Assembly (NCBI GenBank): GCA_022844135.1
Contig: JALHMG010000019.1
Coordinates: forward strand, 1 to 64,000
Direction of reading: 5' to 3'
Origin: Lysobacterales bacterium
GTDB taxonomy: Bacteria > Pseudomonadota > Gammaproteobacteria > Xanthomonadales > SZUA-5
DNA: 64,000 bases
Shown in pieces: positions 35,446 through 45,454 of this stretch; within the stretch, counting starts at the first letter, position 1; each line of letters begins with the position of its first letter. A model generated the notes under the pieces. The model was not told the origin of the DNA and searched no databases. It saw only the letters and a list, made by a program, of their open reading frames with translations. The position numbers and the translations under genes were made by a program.

Positions 35446-36216
35446 ATGTCCTATCCATTCTCCACCATCGGTTTACCCCCCGACGCCGGCCCTGCCGAAG
35501 TCGACGCTGCGTACGAGGACTTCAAGGCGCGCGCCGGGTCGATGACCGTCGGCGATGCGGCGCGGCTGGAAGAGGCGTTCCTCGAGGCCAAGCGTATCGT
35601 TGCCGAGCGCGATCCCTCGTACTTGCCGCACGGCGCTGAGTACCCCAATCCCTGGCGCGAGCCGCCGAGGGATGCCGCGGGCGCGAGCGATAGCGATCGA
35701 ACCGCCCCACCGCAGCCGCCAGCCGCGGCGATGCCATCTGCGGACGTGCTCGCAACCACGCTGCTCGGCTTTCTTCGCCAGGCGCCCGATCTCGACGCGC
35801 TGATCGTGATGCTGCGCCCGGTGCGCGGCTGGATGGATGCCGATACGCGCAATGGCGCCGATCGGCATTTGCGCGAGTGGCTGGCCGATGGCGGCGACTT
35901 GAGCGCCGCGCAAGTGGTGCGCCTGGCACGCTTGTTCGATTGGCAGCCAGAAACCAAACCGATGCAAGCGCCCGATCGCGATACGGCGTGGCGTGAGCGC
36001 GTGCGCCAGGCGTTCCAGATCATGGCCCCACCGCCGCCCGAGGCCACCGATGCATTGGGGCGCACCTTCCTGATCGTCGGCGGCATCGCAGGTGTCGGTC
36101 TGATGCTGCTGCTCGCACCAAAGATCCTCGGCGGCTCCGTACGCATCCTGATCCCGCTGGCCATCGCCGGCGTGGCCGCGTGGATGTTGATTCGGTGGGC
36201 GAAGAAGAGGCCATAG
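35446..36216 (+). CDS. Membrane-anchored protein with degenerate J-domain-like N-terminus
   Basis: A 256-aa protein. The start at 35446 is chosen because MSYPFSTIGLPPDAGPAEVD followed by AAYEDFKARA resembles the first helices of a DnaJ J-domain. The HPD tripeptide that activates DnaK is absent, so this is at most a J-like domain. A Pro/Ala-rich linker follows, then a helical middle. Two hydrophobic segments at the C-terminus (FLIVGGIAGVGLMLLLAPKI and ILIPLAIAGVAAWMLIRW) would anchor it in the inner membrane with a basic tail. An in-frame ATG at 35335 adds 37 residues without support. The function is unknown. Confidence 0.6.
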   Translation: MSYPFSTIGLPPDAGPAEVDAAYEDFKARAGSMTVGDAARLEEAFLEAKRIVAERDPSYLPHGAEYPNPWREPPRDAAGASDSDRTAPPQPPAAAMPSADVLATTLLGFLRQAPDLDALIVMLRPVRGWMDADTRNGADRHLREWLADGGDLSAAQVVRLARLFDWQPETKPMQAPDRDTAWRERVRQAFQIMAPPPPEATDALGRTFLIVGGIAGVGLMLLLAPKILGGSVRILIPLAIAGVAAWMLIRWAKKRP

Positions 36217-36375
36217 CGCGATCCGAAATCGGCGCGGAACGATCTGCATCACGTCCAGTCAGAATTTGCGAGATTGTTTAGCCCAGTTCTGCATCGGATG
36301 CCCCTTGCGGCGGCTTGCGAACGTGAATTGGACCATGAATAACTAGAGGGCAGCGAATCGCTTTGGGGGGAAGCG

Positions 36376-37224
36376 TTGGCGTTTTTCTCGATCATCCGAA
36401 GTGCGTATGACGCGATCGACAGGTCTAGCGCCGAGAGCGATATCAAGTTGGCGCTGATGCATGGCAACTACCTTGACTGCAACGACGCCGTGCGTCAGCA
36501 CTTGCAGAATTGTCGATCTCTTTGTGGATGCGACGATCCGCTGGGTCTTGACGCTGCGATCGCAGCGGAGGTGCAAAGGAACACCGAACACCTCTGTAAC
36601 CATTCCAGTAGCCTGGGGAACCCGGTTTTTACCTGCTGCCCGCTGGACAAGTACCTCGGGTTCTTCACAGAGGGGCTCAAATCGGAAGCCACGGCGAAGC
36701 ATCGCATTCAAAACGTGCTGGACGAGCTAAAAGAAATTCCCCGTCATCAACGCTGGGCAGCCGACGAACATCTTAGATACAACCGCTTGTTCGACTCGTG
36801 GTTACAACGACAGAGTACAAGCTTGCTCGACGTCCTGCACTGGCTATCGGATCGCTCCCCGGCGCAAGGCTCACCTTGTGCAAACTTTATGGAGCTTGGG
36901 TTGGTGCCTTGGGGTGCGCTGGCCGAGTTCGCACCAGTGGTTGTCATCGAATGGCCAGGAGGCGCGATGCGGAAGCCTACATGGCTAGACAACAAATTGA
37001 CGTTCTACTTCGACGGCGCGCCTGCGGATGGCCATTCTGGATGGACTCGAAACCTCTACAATGGAGAACCGGGGCGTCGCGAATGGGTTGCCAAGGGAAG
37101 CGCGTTACGCCAACCTTTTCGCGCCAGTCTGATTCAAGCTGAAGCGACCGTACATCTGCACTTGCCACCCGCTCGATTTTGGTCACGTAGTGTTGAGCGA
37201 CTGCTGGAGCATCGAACGCTATGA
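36376..37224 (+). CDS. Uncharacterised protein, first gene of the KGGVGR operon
   Basis: A 282-aa protein that I do not recognise. The start is TTG at 36376, directly preceded by a strong GGGGGGAA purine run (36365-36372) that fits a ribosome-binding site. The protein is soluble, with several Cys residues in the N-terminal half (NCRSLCGCDD, CCPLDKY) that are not in a clear zinc pattern. The C-terminal half is rich in Trp and aromatic residues. It ends in an ATGA overlap with the next gene. Base composition is lower in GC than that of the core genes, suggesting acquired DNA. Confidence 0.65.
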   Translation: MAFFSIIRSAYDAIDRSSAESDIKLALMHGNYLDCNDAVRQHLQNCRSLCGCDDPLGLDAAIAAEVQRNTEHLCNHSSSLGNPVFTCCPLDKYLGFFTEGLKSEATAKHRIQNVLDELKEIPRHQRWAADEHLRYNRLFDSWLQRQSTSLLDVLHWLSDRSPAQGSPCANFMELGLVPWGALAEFAPVVVIEWPGGAMRKPTWLDNKLTFYFDGAPADGHSGWTRNLYNGEPGRREWVAKGSALRQPFRASLIQAEATVHLHLPPARFWSRSVERLLEHRTL

Positions 37225-38240
37225 ACGTATTTCGAGCCCTGGATCAAATCGGTAGTGTGGATGAGCTATCTGCAGCGATGCATCGGCACTTGAGCGGCGC
37301 ACTTGATGGCAGCCTCGACGTGCTACATGACGAAACGAGGACCACCGCGCTTGAGTCGCTTTACCTTTACTGGCGCGGCGAACGGCCCGATCAACTTCCT
37401 CTCTTTGTTGGCGCGCTCAAGCCGCTTCTCGGGTGCGAATCAAGCGATGTTGTTCGTGAAAACGGATTCAACCTAATAAGCGCGCTTGCGCCTTACTTGC
37501 GTTCAGAAGATGTCCAAAGTTTGGAGTCTGCTTGCCCATTTCCGGATACGACCCATGATCCCCAAGGTGAATCGCGAGCCCTTAACGCTGTGGGTCAAGC
37601 GCAATTGCGGGCGCGAAGCAGTCTGAAATTGGGGGCTTTCGAGGCCTGGGTCGGATTTCTCCGCAAGACAATACTTGGCGGTTGTCGGAAGGACGCAGAT
37701 GCTGCTCGCCCAGCACTAATGATCGTGCTGGGCCATATTCGGCGCTTGCACCGATGCCTGTCTACGGACGACGTCCTCGCAGTAGTAAACGCCCTGATGC
37801 ACTCCGAGCGCCGATCCGAAGGAAGCGTGGCCGAGTGGCTTTATCTGGAATTCTTCAGCCGCCAGCTCAGACCAGATGCTGAGTCGAGTCAGATCGAGTT
37901 GATCAATTCCATCAAGCAGATTCGGTGGCCATTCATGGAGTTAACAGGGACAACATTTGTCGACGAGATCGCTGACGGCGCAAATCAGCTGCTGTCGCAC
38001 ATAGACTCTGAATCAGGACTCCTGGCCTGGGATGCGGCGCACGAGGTGGAGCAGTTCTGTCAGTGGCTCAGACGACAGGCGGAAGTAAAGTTTCGCACCG
38101 GCATCGCCGCCGACAAGATCGATGCCACGGCGATGCAAGTCGCCGCAACAAAAGACAGCCGCTCAAGGCACTCTGAAAGCCGCTCCTCGCCCCTGTGGCT
38201 GCAACCCGTGGCTGGACCGCATTTGTCAAAAGCCGCCTGA
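37221..38240 (+). CDS. Uncharacterised helical protein, second gene of the KGGVGR operon
   Basis: A 339-aa mostly helical protein without recognised domains. The N-terminal ~110 residues (ALESLYLYWRGERPDQLPLF, VRENGFNLISALAPYL) suggest a HEAT-like helical fold. No catalytic motif, signal peptide or membrane segment is seen. The C-terminal ~40 residues are Ser/Arg-rich and look disordered. It is coupled to the previous gene by ATGA and lies 6 bp ahead of the ATPase gene, so it probably works as a partner of that ATPase. Confidence 0.65.
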   Translation: MNVFRALDQIGSVDELSAAMHRHLSGALDGSLDVLHDETRTTALESLYLYWRGERPDQLPLFVGALKPLLGCESSDVVRENGFNLISALAPYLRSEDVQSLESACPFPDTTHDPQGESRALNAVGQAQLRARSSLKLGAFEAWVGFLRKTILGGCRKDADAARPALMIVLGHIRRLHRCLSTDDVLAVVNALMHSERRSEGSVAEWLYLEFFSRQLRPDAESSQIELINSIKQIRWPFMELTGTTFVDEIADGANQLLSHIDSESGLLAWDAAHEVEQFCQWLRRQAEVKFRTGIAADKIDATAMQVAATKDSRSRHSESRSSPLWLQPVAGPHLSKAA

Positions 38241-38246
38241 CTTTGT

Positions 38247-41090
38247 ATGAGCCAATCGCAACGCAAACCCACCCGCTTTGTCGCCTTTTACTCGCACAAG
38301 GGCGGCGTCGGGCGGTCAATGGCGCTGTGCAATGTGGCGTATGTACTTGCGAAGAAAGGCAGCAAGGTGCTGCTAATCGACCTCGATCTCGAAGCTCCCG
38401 GGTTACATCAGTCGGACTTGTTCCTCGACCTCTTTCAGAGCCCAATGTCCAAGGGATCCGAAACGAGAGGCTTGCTTGATCTGATCGAACGTTGGTCGGA
38501 AGAGATGCTGAAACCAACAGCATACGATTGGCGTTTATCCGACCACATTGTGCAATCGACCAGCGCGTTTTCGCACGTCGATCCAAACAGCGACGATGCC
38601 GCCGCTCTTGGCAGCATGCACTTGCTTCCGGCAGGTCATCAATCAGGCTATCGCGAACGACTAATCGGGCTTCGCTGGGATCGTTTTTACCAGGACTACG
38701 AAGGGCGCAGCTTTTTTGGCGATTTGCAGGAAATGATTCGCATCGAAGGCTTCGATTACGCGCTGATCGACAGCCGCACCGGGCTCAGCGATGTGTTCTA
38801 CATCGCCACGATGGCGCTTGCCGATACCGTGGTGCTGCTGTCATCTCTGAACCGCCAGAACATCGACGGGACACGAAATGCGTATGAGGTTCTAACCTCG
38901 AGAGATGCCGAGGAGAAGTTTGGCAAGAAGAACATCCAATTGGTGCTGACGCCGCTGCCCGGCGCCGAGGCCGCCATTGAATTGCGTTTGTCGGAAATAG
39001 CATCGCAATGGCCCGAACTCGATATCCGCGCCTCGAACGACCTACCCTATGTTCCCGAACTCGCGTTGCGCGAAGAGACGCGATGCCGCACTCTCGAATT
39101 CCGTAAGTATCGGGCTGATTCTGATCCTTACTTTCAGGGCATCCTGCGCCTCTGCGACGACCTGGCTACCAACAAGTCGCCGCCGATTCGACCGCCGATG
39201 TATACCGAATCCGAGAATCCATTCCTGTCGATCCGGACCGACTTCCACGACGAGGCTTCGCTTGAAAGGTACTACGTCGATCCGAGCCATCAGATCGTAG
39301 AAGCGATGGAGGCATTTATGCCCACCATTGTCGAAGGTGCGCGCGGCTCTGGCAAGACAATGCTTGCGCGCAACTACTCGTACGAGCTTGCATTTGTGCG
39401 CAAAGAGGTACGTGAGAAGTGCCGAACAATTGGCCTCTACTTCCGTCTCGATGTCGACCTGTTGCGAAGTTTCGACACGCGCGACGATGACTTGCGCCTG
39501 ACCTTCAACCGGCTCTTCGGTTGCTTTTGGGATTTGCTGGTCTTGCGGAAAGCCCTCGCTGGACTGGACGCAACGGGCGTTGGCCTTGAGTACTGGCTCG
39601 AAACTTCGGCGCAGAGGCGCTTGTTCGCAAAACTGGCGCGCGAGCTAGGAAAGCCCGCAAACGATCTCGACAGTTACCAAGCTTTCGTTGAATCTGTCAT
39701 CGAAGCACATCTTGCTGAGATACGACTCTACCTCAACAATCCAGACCATGCTCGAAAGCCAATCATCTCTCAGGACAACGTACTGCTGAAGCTGCTTCTC
39801 GACAGCCTGAGGCGCGCGAAGAATTTCGGAGATCGTTTTTTTGTGGTTATGGTCGACGAGTACGAGAACTTCCGCAGATACCAGCAGAGAATCGTCAACA
39901 CGCGCCTGAAACAGAGCAAGCGCGACGATGCCGTTACGTACAAAATGTTCATACGGCATGGGGGGTTGAAAACACCGGAGACAGAAGCGGACGGACAGCC
40001 CATTCAGATCGTCCATGACTACCGTAGCTTTCGGCTCGACGAAGATATCGACCTGGAGACGTTTCGCGACCATATGCGCAAGGTCGTCGGCAAGCACTTG
40101 CAGCAATCGCGGTTTGCCCATTTGGGCGTGAACGACATCGATCTTCTATTGGCGAGCATTGACATTGAAGCGGAAGCCCAGCGCCTTGCGTCACGAGGTC
40201 GCGCAAAGGTACTGGAGAACTGGGTTGACAATCATCCGAACTTGCTGGCGGCAGAAAAGCGCATGGTGCGTGATTGGCTGGCAAGGCAGAGCAGTCTGCT
40301 ACGGTGCGCTGTGGCCATGGTCGTCATCAATCAGGGAAAGAAAGCCGATCAGGTCATTGCGGCATTCGACGGCGATACCGAACAAGCGCGCAACTGGTTA
40401 CACAACTACCGGCGCGGTGCACTGTTCTGGCTGTGCGCTCTGAAGCGCGAGTCGAAGCTTTACGCCGGCTTCGGCGATGTGGTTGGGGTCGCGGGATTTA
40501 ACGTGCGCTATTGCCTGGATCAATGCCATGCAATCGTTGGGCAATGGCTAACGCTGCCGCCCGAGAGGCGTGTGTTGCCGATTCCGGTTGACCAACAATC
40601 GGAGGCCATCCAAGCGCGCGCTCAAAGCTACAAACGTGCGCTACTGGAAGAAGGCGAGCATGCCCGTGAGCTCACGGGGATGATTGAACGGCTGGGACGC
40701 ATCTTCAATGTGCTGCACCGATCTCCCAAGCAGAGCGAGCCGGAAATCAACCACTTCAAGCTCAAAGGTGAGATCAGTGAAAGATCAGAGGCCGTGCTGC
40801 GCGCAGCGCATGGCGCAGGAGCATTGCGCCGGTTGGCTGAGAACAAGCAGAAATCTCTGGCCGATGTGCGCGGCGAGGTCTGGCAACTTCACCCGAGATT
40901 CGCGCCGCTGTTTGGTATTTCTTGGCGAAAGAAAAAGCAATTGGAACTATCGGGAGAGGATTTCGAGACGATACTTTGGGGCGACGACGCGACCTGGCGC
41001 GGATGGCTAAGGCTGTTCGAGAAGAAACACGATGTTGGCGCGCCTGTCGACGAGTCACAAATGCCGCTGGCGTTTTCCGATGACGTCTGA
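38247..41090 (+). CDS. KGGVGR-variant P-loop ATPase fused to a second AAA-type ATPase
   Basis: A 947-aa protein with two NTPase modules. Residues 1-300 are ParA/MinD-like with the variant P-loop HKGGVGRSMA (Lys18-Ser24), where Arg replaces the usual Lys of KGGxGKT. Then come LLIDLDLEAPG and ALIDSRTGLSD, the Walker B-type segment. A second P-loop, EGARGSGKTMLARNY, lies near 360-375 with Walker B FVVMVDEYENF near 535, like ORC/CDC6-type AAA ATPases. The last 300 residues are helical. KGGVGR-variant ATPases are often found in bacterial defence or signalling islands. The gene is the core of the operon and overlaps the next gene by 11 bases. Confidence 0.8.
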   Translation: MSQSQRKPTRFVAFYSHKGGVGRSMALCNVAYVLAKKGSKVLLIDLDLEAPGLHQSDLFLDLFQSPMSKGSETRGLLDLIERWSEEMLKPTAYDWRLSDHIVQSTSAFSHVDPNSDDAAALGSMHLLPAGHQSGYRERLIGLRWDRFYQDYEGRSFFGDLQEMIRIEGFDYALIDSRTGLSDVFYIATMALADTVVLLSSLNRQNIDGTRNAYEVLTSRDAEEKFGKKNIQLVLTPLPGAEAAIELRLSEIASQWPELDIRASNDLPYVPELALREETRCRTLEFRKYRADSDPYFQGILRLCDDLATNKSPPIRPPMYTESENPFLSIRTDFHDEASLERYYVDPSHQIVEAMEAFMPTIVEGARGSGKTMLARNYSYELAFVRKEVREKCRTIGLYFRLDVDLLRSFDTRDDDLRLTFNRLFGCFWDLLVLRKALAGLDATGVGLEYWLETSAQRRLFAKLARELGKPANDLDSYQAFVESVIEAHLAEIRLYLNNPDHARKPIISQDNVLLKLLLDSLRRAKNFGDRFFVVMVDEYENFRRYQQRIVNTRLKQSKRDDAVTYKMFIRHGGLKTPETEADGQPIQIVHDYRSFRLDEDIDLETFRDHMRKVVGKHLQQSRFAHLGVNDIDLLLASIDIEAEAQRLASRGRAKVLENWVDNHPNLLAAEKRMVRDWLARQSSLLRCAVAMVVINQGKKADQVIAAFDGDTEQARNWLHNYRRGALFWLCALKRESKLYAGFGDVVGVAGFNVRYCLDQCHAIVGQWLTLPPERRVLPIPVDQQSEAIQARAQSYKRALLEEGEHARELTGMIERLGRIFNVLHRSPKQSEPEINHFKLKGEISERSEAVLRAAHGAGALRRLAENKQKSLADVRGEVWQLHPRFAPLFGISWRKKKQLELSGEDFETILWGDDATWRGWLRLFEKKHDVGAPVDESQMPLAFSDDV

Positions 41091-42018
41091 TGTGGCTCAC
41101 CTATCCATCGCCGAAGCACGCGAGCGGATTGCAGCGACAGCACCCGCGCTATTGGTGACCGGTGTTCGCGCGGACGCAGTCGTCGAGGAGCGCGACAATT
41201 GGGTTGGTGATGCGCAAATTGATCGCCTGTCCGTCACACCCGATGGTACAGGTGGCATCAGCCGCTATCGCTTGGTCCTGGCAAGACAGTCCACCGCGCC
41301 AAAGGAAGCCTTGGCGACGTGGCGAAATTTCACCGAGCAGTTGCAGGCTATCGACCACGTGGTCGACGGCCGGCTACTGCTCGACTTTACGGCCTTTACC
41401 TTCGACGCGTTGCTATACCTTCTACGCAGTCTGGATAGCTTGGGGTTGGCAGAGTTCGATTACTGCTACGCCACTCCGCAGAGCTACGACGATGATCCCA
41501 TCCTGGACCGACAGTTCGACATTCAGCAGCCCAAAGGCTATGCAGAACTCGTGGAGCCTGATCAAATTCGGAAGAAGCTGATTTTTTTGGGATTCGACGA
41601 GCTGCGCGCAGATCGATTCATCCGCACCTATGACTGGCAGCCACAAGAGTTGCATTTCTGTGTCGGCGACCCAGGTACCATTCCTGACGGGTTCGAGCGT
41701 TCGATGACCATGCTGTCCGACGAAACCCGGCAGTTGCTGCAACGCCATCCCGAGCAGCTGACTCGGCTCGACGCTACCGATGCTCGTAAGGCAGAACAAC
41801 TGATCTTTGATTTCGTTCACCAGCAAAAGCACATTGATTTGGTTCCCATCGGACCGAAGCCATGGACTTTCGCTGCCGCCTCCGCATACATCAAGCTCAA
41901 GCGCGATTCGCGACACCACATGGCGCCGATGCGAATCTTGTATGACTACGGCCAGCGCAAACGCGATCGGACGCGCGGTATCGGCAAAGTTGTCTTTGGT
42001 TCGTGGTGCCTGCGCTAG
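41080..42018 (+). CDS. Uncharacterised protein, fourth gene of the KGGVGR operon
   Basis: A 312-aa protein that I do not recognise. The start at 41080 (MTSDVAHLSIAEARERIA) overlaps the ATPase stop by 11 bases; an in-frame ATG at 41032 would lie deeper in that gene. It has a mixed alpha/beta look, with DFTAFTFDALLYLLRSLDSL and FDYCYATPQSYDDDP in the middle and a basic C-terminus (ILYDYGQRKRDRTRGIGK). No membrane segment is seen. The overlap indicates translational coupling with the KGGVGR ATPase, so it is likely a functional partner or effector; what it does cannot be told. Confidence 0.65.
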   Translation: MTSDVAHLSIAEARERIAATAPALLVTGVRADAVVEERDNWVGDAQIDRLSVTPDGTGGISRYRLVLARQSTAPKEALATWRNFTEQLQAIDHVVDGRLLLDFTAFTFDALLYLLRSLDSLGLAEFDYCYATPQSYDDDPILDRQFDIQQPKGYAELVEPDQIRKKLIFLGFDELRADRFIRTYDWQPQELHFCVGDPGTIPDGFERSMTMLSDETRQLLQRHPEQLTRLDATDARKAEQLIFDFVHQQKHIDLVPIGPKPWTFAAASAYIKLKRDSRHHMAPMRILYDYGQRKRDRTRGIGKVVFGSWCLR

Positions 42019-42209
42019 TCCTTGCGACCCACTTTCGGCAACAAAGTCCATCTTGGCGGTAGGCTACGCGGACTTCCGACCAATCATTTCGCGTGTGCAT
42101 TTCGTTAGGCGCCCGAAACGTCGGCAAGGCGCCATTCGTTGCAGAATCGGCTGCGACAATCGGCGCCAATCGGTCTCCTTTGTAAGCAACACGACCACGG
42201 AGCAGGCTT

Positions 42210-43523
42210 ATGGCCATCGTCATCATTCATGGTTGGAGCGACACGGCAGAATCCTTTGAGCCGCTGGCGGAGATCGTGCACAGTGGGCTGGGTGCGCCGC
42301 CGGTGCAGATCAAGCTGGGCGACTGGCTGTCGATGCAGGACGACGTAACGTTGCCGGATATTGCTGAGGCAATGCAGAAGGCGTGGGCGGCGAGCGGGTT
42401 GTCGTTTGCGGCGCATGCGCATGATGTGATCGTGCACAGTACCGGCGCGCTGGTCGTACGCGAATGGATGACGCGCTTTTTTACGCCTGCTACGGTGCCG
42501 ATCAAGCGCTTTGTTATGTTGGCGCCAGCCAACTTCGGCTCTGGGCTGGCACACAAAGGTCGTAGCTTCATCGGCCGCGCTGTGAAGGGTTGGGGCTCGG
42601 GGTTTCAAACGGGTACCCAGGTGTTGCGCTCGCTCGAGATCGCCTCGCCCTACACGGCGGCGCTGGCCGATCGCGATCTCTTCGATACGACCGTGCGCTG
42701 GTATGGTGCTGGCGCGGTGTTGGCAACGGTCCTGGTCGGTGACGAAGGCTACAGCGGCATTCGCGCAATCGCCAACGAAGACGGATCGGATGGTACGGTC
42801 CGCTGGAGCACGGCCAATCTCAATGCGCTGCGCATCGACGTGGCGCTGGGCAGCCAGCCTGGCAGCACGCAGCGCGGTCCGCACTTGGTTGCCACGCAAG
42901 GCGAGATCGCCTTCGGCATGCTCGCCAAGCACAATCACAGCTCGATCGTCGACGCCGGCAACAAGCCGCAGTTCGCGGTTCGCGACCAGGCGCTGCTGCA
43001 AGCCTTACGCGTGACCGACGCCGACTTCGTGCGCGACGCCGCCGGCCAGTTTCCCTGGCAGCGACGCGTCGATGGACTGGCGCCGGCGACGACCAGGAAG
43101 CGCTTGCAGAACACGGTGGTGCACCTCACCGATCATCTGGGACACGAGGTCCATGACTACTTCTTCGAGTTCTACCGCAAACCGGTCGGCAGCGATGCGC
43201 GCTTCGAGCAGCGCTTTTTCGAGAAAGTCGTCAACCACGTGCACGCCTATCAAGCGAACCAGTCTTGGCGGTCGCTGTACTTGGATATCGATGAACTCGA
43301 TAAGCTTCGAGCGCAAATCCCGAAGCTCTTCGTCAGCGTTGCTGCAACCCCGGAGTTCACGGGCAAGCAGCCGGTTGGCTACATGGGCACGGCCAGCGAC
43401 AGCACCGGCGAGCTGGTAATCGCGAACGCTGACCTGCCGCGGTTTTTCGCGGCGCATCGTACTGTGATCCTGCGTCTGGTCATTCCACGGTATCAGTCGT
43501 CCAGCGTGTTCCGCTTGAAGTGA
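42210..43523 (+). CDS. Alpha/beta-fold hydrolase (lipase/esterase-like)
   Basis: A 437-aa protein. MAIVIIHGWSDTAESFEPLA is the oxyanion-hole strand-turn of lipases. The nucleophile elbow is VHSTGALVVREW (Ser with H-S-x-G; the first Gly of GxSxG is Val). A candidate catalytic His lies in KHNHSSIVD. The C-terminal ~150 residues (FFEFYRKPVGSDARFEQRFF, DELDKLRAQIPKLFVSV) form an extra beta-rich domain not seen in simple esterases. It lies 191 bp after the KGGVGR operon on the same strand and may be its effector, for instance a phospholipase, or an unrelated gene. Confidence 0.7.
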   Translation: MAIVIIHGWSDTAESFEPLAEIVHSGLGAPPVQIKLGDWLSMQDDVTLPDIAEAMQKAWAASGLSFAAHAHDVIVHSTGALVVREWMTRFFTPATVPIKRFVMLAPANFGSGLAHKGRSFIGRAVKGWGSGFQTGTQVLRSLEIASPYTAALADRDLFDTTVRWYGAGAVLATVLVGDEGYSGIRAIANEDGSDGTVRWSTANLNALRIDVALGSQPGSTQRGPHLVATQGEIAFGMLAKHNHSSIVDAGNKPQFAVRDQALLQALRVTDADFVRDAAGQFPWQRRVDGLAPATTRKRLQNTVVHLTDHLGHEVHDYFFEFYRKPVGSDARFEQRFFEKVVNHVHAYQANQSWRSLYLDIDELDKLRAQIPKLFVSVAATPEFTGKQPVGYMGTASDSTGELVIANADLPRFFAAHRTVILRLVIPRYQSSSVFRLK

Positions 43524-43574
43524 CAGTGCCGCCTGCGCAGGTTTGCCAGAGCGAACGACAAAGCATGTCGCTTG

Positions 43575-44240
43575 TTACGCGTACCGCGTCGGATCGGGCA
43601 CGCCGGCATCGATGAAACCCTGACGGCGCAACCGGCAGGAGTCGCATTTGCCGCAGGCGGCGCCGTTCGGGGCGGCTTGGTAGCAGCTCACGGTGAGACC
43701 GTAGTCGACGCCGAGCTCGGTGCCGGCGCGGATGATTTGCGCTTTGGTCATTTCGATGATCGGCGCGCGGATCGCGATGCGCGCGCCTTCCACGCCGACG
43801 CGTGTGGCCAGCTGCGCGAGGCGCTCGAAGGCGGCGATGAACTCGGGACGGCAATCGGGATAGCCGGAGTAATCGACGGCATTGACGCCGATGTAGATCT
43901 CACTGGCGCCGACGACTTCGGCGTGCCCGAGCGCAAGCGCCAGCATCAGCGTATTGCGCGCCGGTACGTAGGTGACTGGAATGCCGCTGGTGGGGGACTC
44001 GGGCACGGCGATCGCATCGTCGGTCAGCGCCGAGCCGCCGATGGCGCGCAGGTCGAGCGGAATGACCCGATGACTGGCCGCCCCAAGCGCTGTTGCCACA
44101 TTTCGCGCGGCATCGAGCTCGGCGCGATGGCGCTGCCCGTAGTCCACGCTCAGCGCATGCACCTGCCGCCCATCGCGCCGCGCCATCGCCAGCACCGTGG
44201 CCGAATCGAGCCCCCCGGACAGCAATAACACCGCCTTCAC
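43575..44240 (-). CDS. queC: 7-cyano-7-deazaguanine (preQ0) synthase
   Basis: ATP-dependent enzyme that turns 7-carboxy-7-deazaguanine into preQ0 for queuosine in tRNA. The GTG start at 44240 gives 221 aa, begins [20 protein letters not shown], and overlaps the preceding stop as GTGA; a start further upstream would run into the MFS gene. The PP-loop is LSGGLDS. The zinc-binding cysteines are in SCYQA...AACGKCDSC near the C-terminus. Length and motifs are standard. queD, queE and queF are not in the window. The coupling to an MFS transporter is notable. Confidence 0.95.
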   Translation of the reverse strand: MKAVLLLSGGLDSATVLAMARRDGRQVHALSVDYGQRHRAELDAARNVATALGAASHRVIPLDLRAIGGSALTDDAIAVPESPTSGIPVTYVPARNTLMLALALGHAEVVGASEIYIGVNAVDYSGYPDCRPEFIAAFERLAQLATRVGVEGARIAIRAPIIEMTKAQIIRAGTELGVDYGLTVSCYQAAPNGAACGKCDSCRLRRQGFIDAGVPDPTRYA

Positions 44241-45454
44241 GCGCGGAACTCCTGGCGGATACGCGTGGCCGCGATGAGTGCAACAACGATCATGCCGCAG
44301 AGCATCCAGAACGCCGGTCGATAGCTTTGCGTGGCGTCGAAGATACTCGCCATGACGAAACTCCCCAGTCCGCCGCCGACGCAATCGAAGATTGCGATCA
44401 GCCCCATGATTTTGCCCGTGGCTTTGAGCCCGAAGTTTTCAACCGTGAGCAACTGCAGCATGGTGTACAGGCCGCCCCAGCCGATGCCGAAAACGGCGAG
44501 CGCCAGGAACACGCTGCCGGGCGTAGCGATGGCGAGCAGCGCCGCGCCGATCGCCATCACCGCCATGTTGGCGATGAAGACGCGCTTGGGCCCGAGCCGG
44601 TCGGCCAGAAAGCCGAACAAGAACTTACCGATCAAGGCCGCGCCGAGCATCGCCATATAGCCGAGCGAAATCTCTTTGACGCCCACTGTGCCAAGATAAA
44701 TCGGCAGTTGGTACAAGGTACCGAGCATCGCGAAGAAGGTCAGGAACGCGCACCCGCCGAGCACCCAAAAGCTCATCGTGCGTACGGTCTGCGCAACGGT
44801 CAGGCCGGGCAGCGCGTCGCTGCGCAGGGGCGCGGCTTCTTTCGCTCCGTAGGGTTTCAAGCCGCGTTCGGCCGGCGAGGACCGCACCAGCAAAACGACA
44901 ATCGCAAATCCGATCAGCGCCGCGATCGCTTCGAACTGAAAGGCGTCGCGCCAACCGTAGCTGGGAATCAGCCACTTCTCGGCAATCGGCGGAAACACGA
45001 ACGAGGCCAGACTCGATCCCACCAACGCGACGCCGATCGCTGTGCCGCGTTCGGCATCGAACCAGCGCGACACCAGGGCCACCACCGGCACCAGCCCCGC
45101 CAGCGCCAGCACAATCGCGAACAGCACATGGATGGCGTACAGCATGTTCAAGCTGTCCAGCGCGCCGTACAAGTAATAGCCGCCGGCCAGAGCCAACATG
45201 CCGATCTGCATCAACACGCGGGTACCGAAGCGATCGATCAGAATGCCGATGAAGGGTGCGAACACACCGAGCAGCAAAAAGGTGATCAATTCGCCGCGCG
45301 AAATCTGCGCGGCCGTCCAACCGAACTCGGCGATCAGCGCGGGACGGAATGGACCCAGGCCCGACAGGATCAAACCATTGCTGATCATCAGCACCAGCAT
45401 CGCGCAGATCGCGATCACGCCGTGGTAACTGCCCGTCCAATGCCGCTCGCTCAT
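44237..45454 (-). CDS. Major facilitator superfamily transporter
   Basis: A 405-aa inner-membrane transporter with about 12 hydrophobic helices and a charged central loop ([20 protein letters not shown]) between two six-helix halves. The loop motif [13 protein letters not shown] between helices 2 and 3 and [14 protein letters not shown] in the second half are MFS signatures. It resembles monocarboxylate or oxalate/formate-type carriers more than drug pumps. Its stop overlaps the GTG start of queC, so it could import or export a deazaguanine or another queuosine-pathway compound, but the substrate is not shown by sequence. Confidence 0.88.
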   Translation of the reverse strand: MSERHWTGSYHGVIAICAMLVLMISNGLILSGLGPFRPALIAEFGWTAAQISRGELITFLLLGVFAPFIGILIDRFGTRVLMQIGMLALAGGYYLYGALDSLNMLYAIHVLFAIVLALAGLVPVVALVSRWFDAERGTAIGVALVGSSLASFVFPPIAEKWLIPSYGWRDAFQFEAIAALIGFAIVVLLVRSSPAERGLKPYGAKEAAPLRSDALPGLTVAQTVRTMSFWVLGGCAFLTFFAMLGTLYQLPIYLGTVGVKEISLGYMAMLGAALIGKFLFGFLADRLGPKRVFIANMAVMAIGAALLAIATPGSVFLALAVFGIGWGGLYTMLQLLTVENFGLKATGKIMGLIAIFDCVGGGLGSFVMASIFDATQSYRPAFWMLCGMIVVALIAATRIRQEFRA

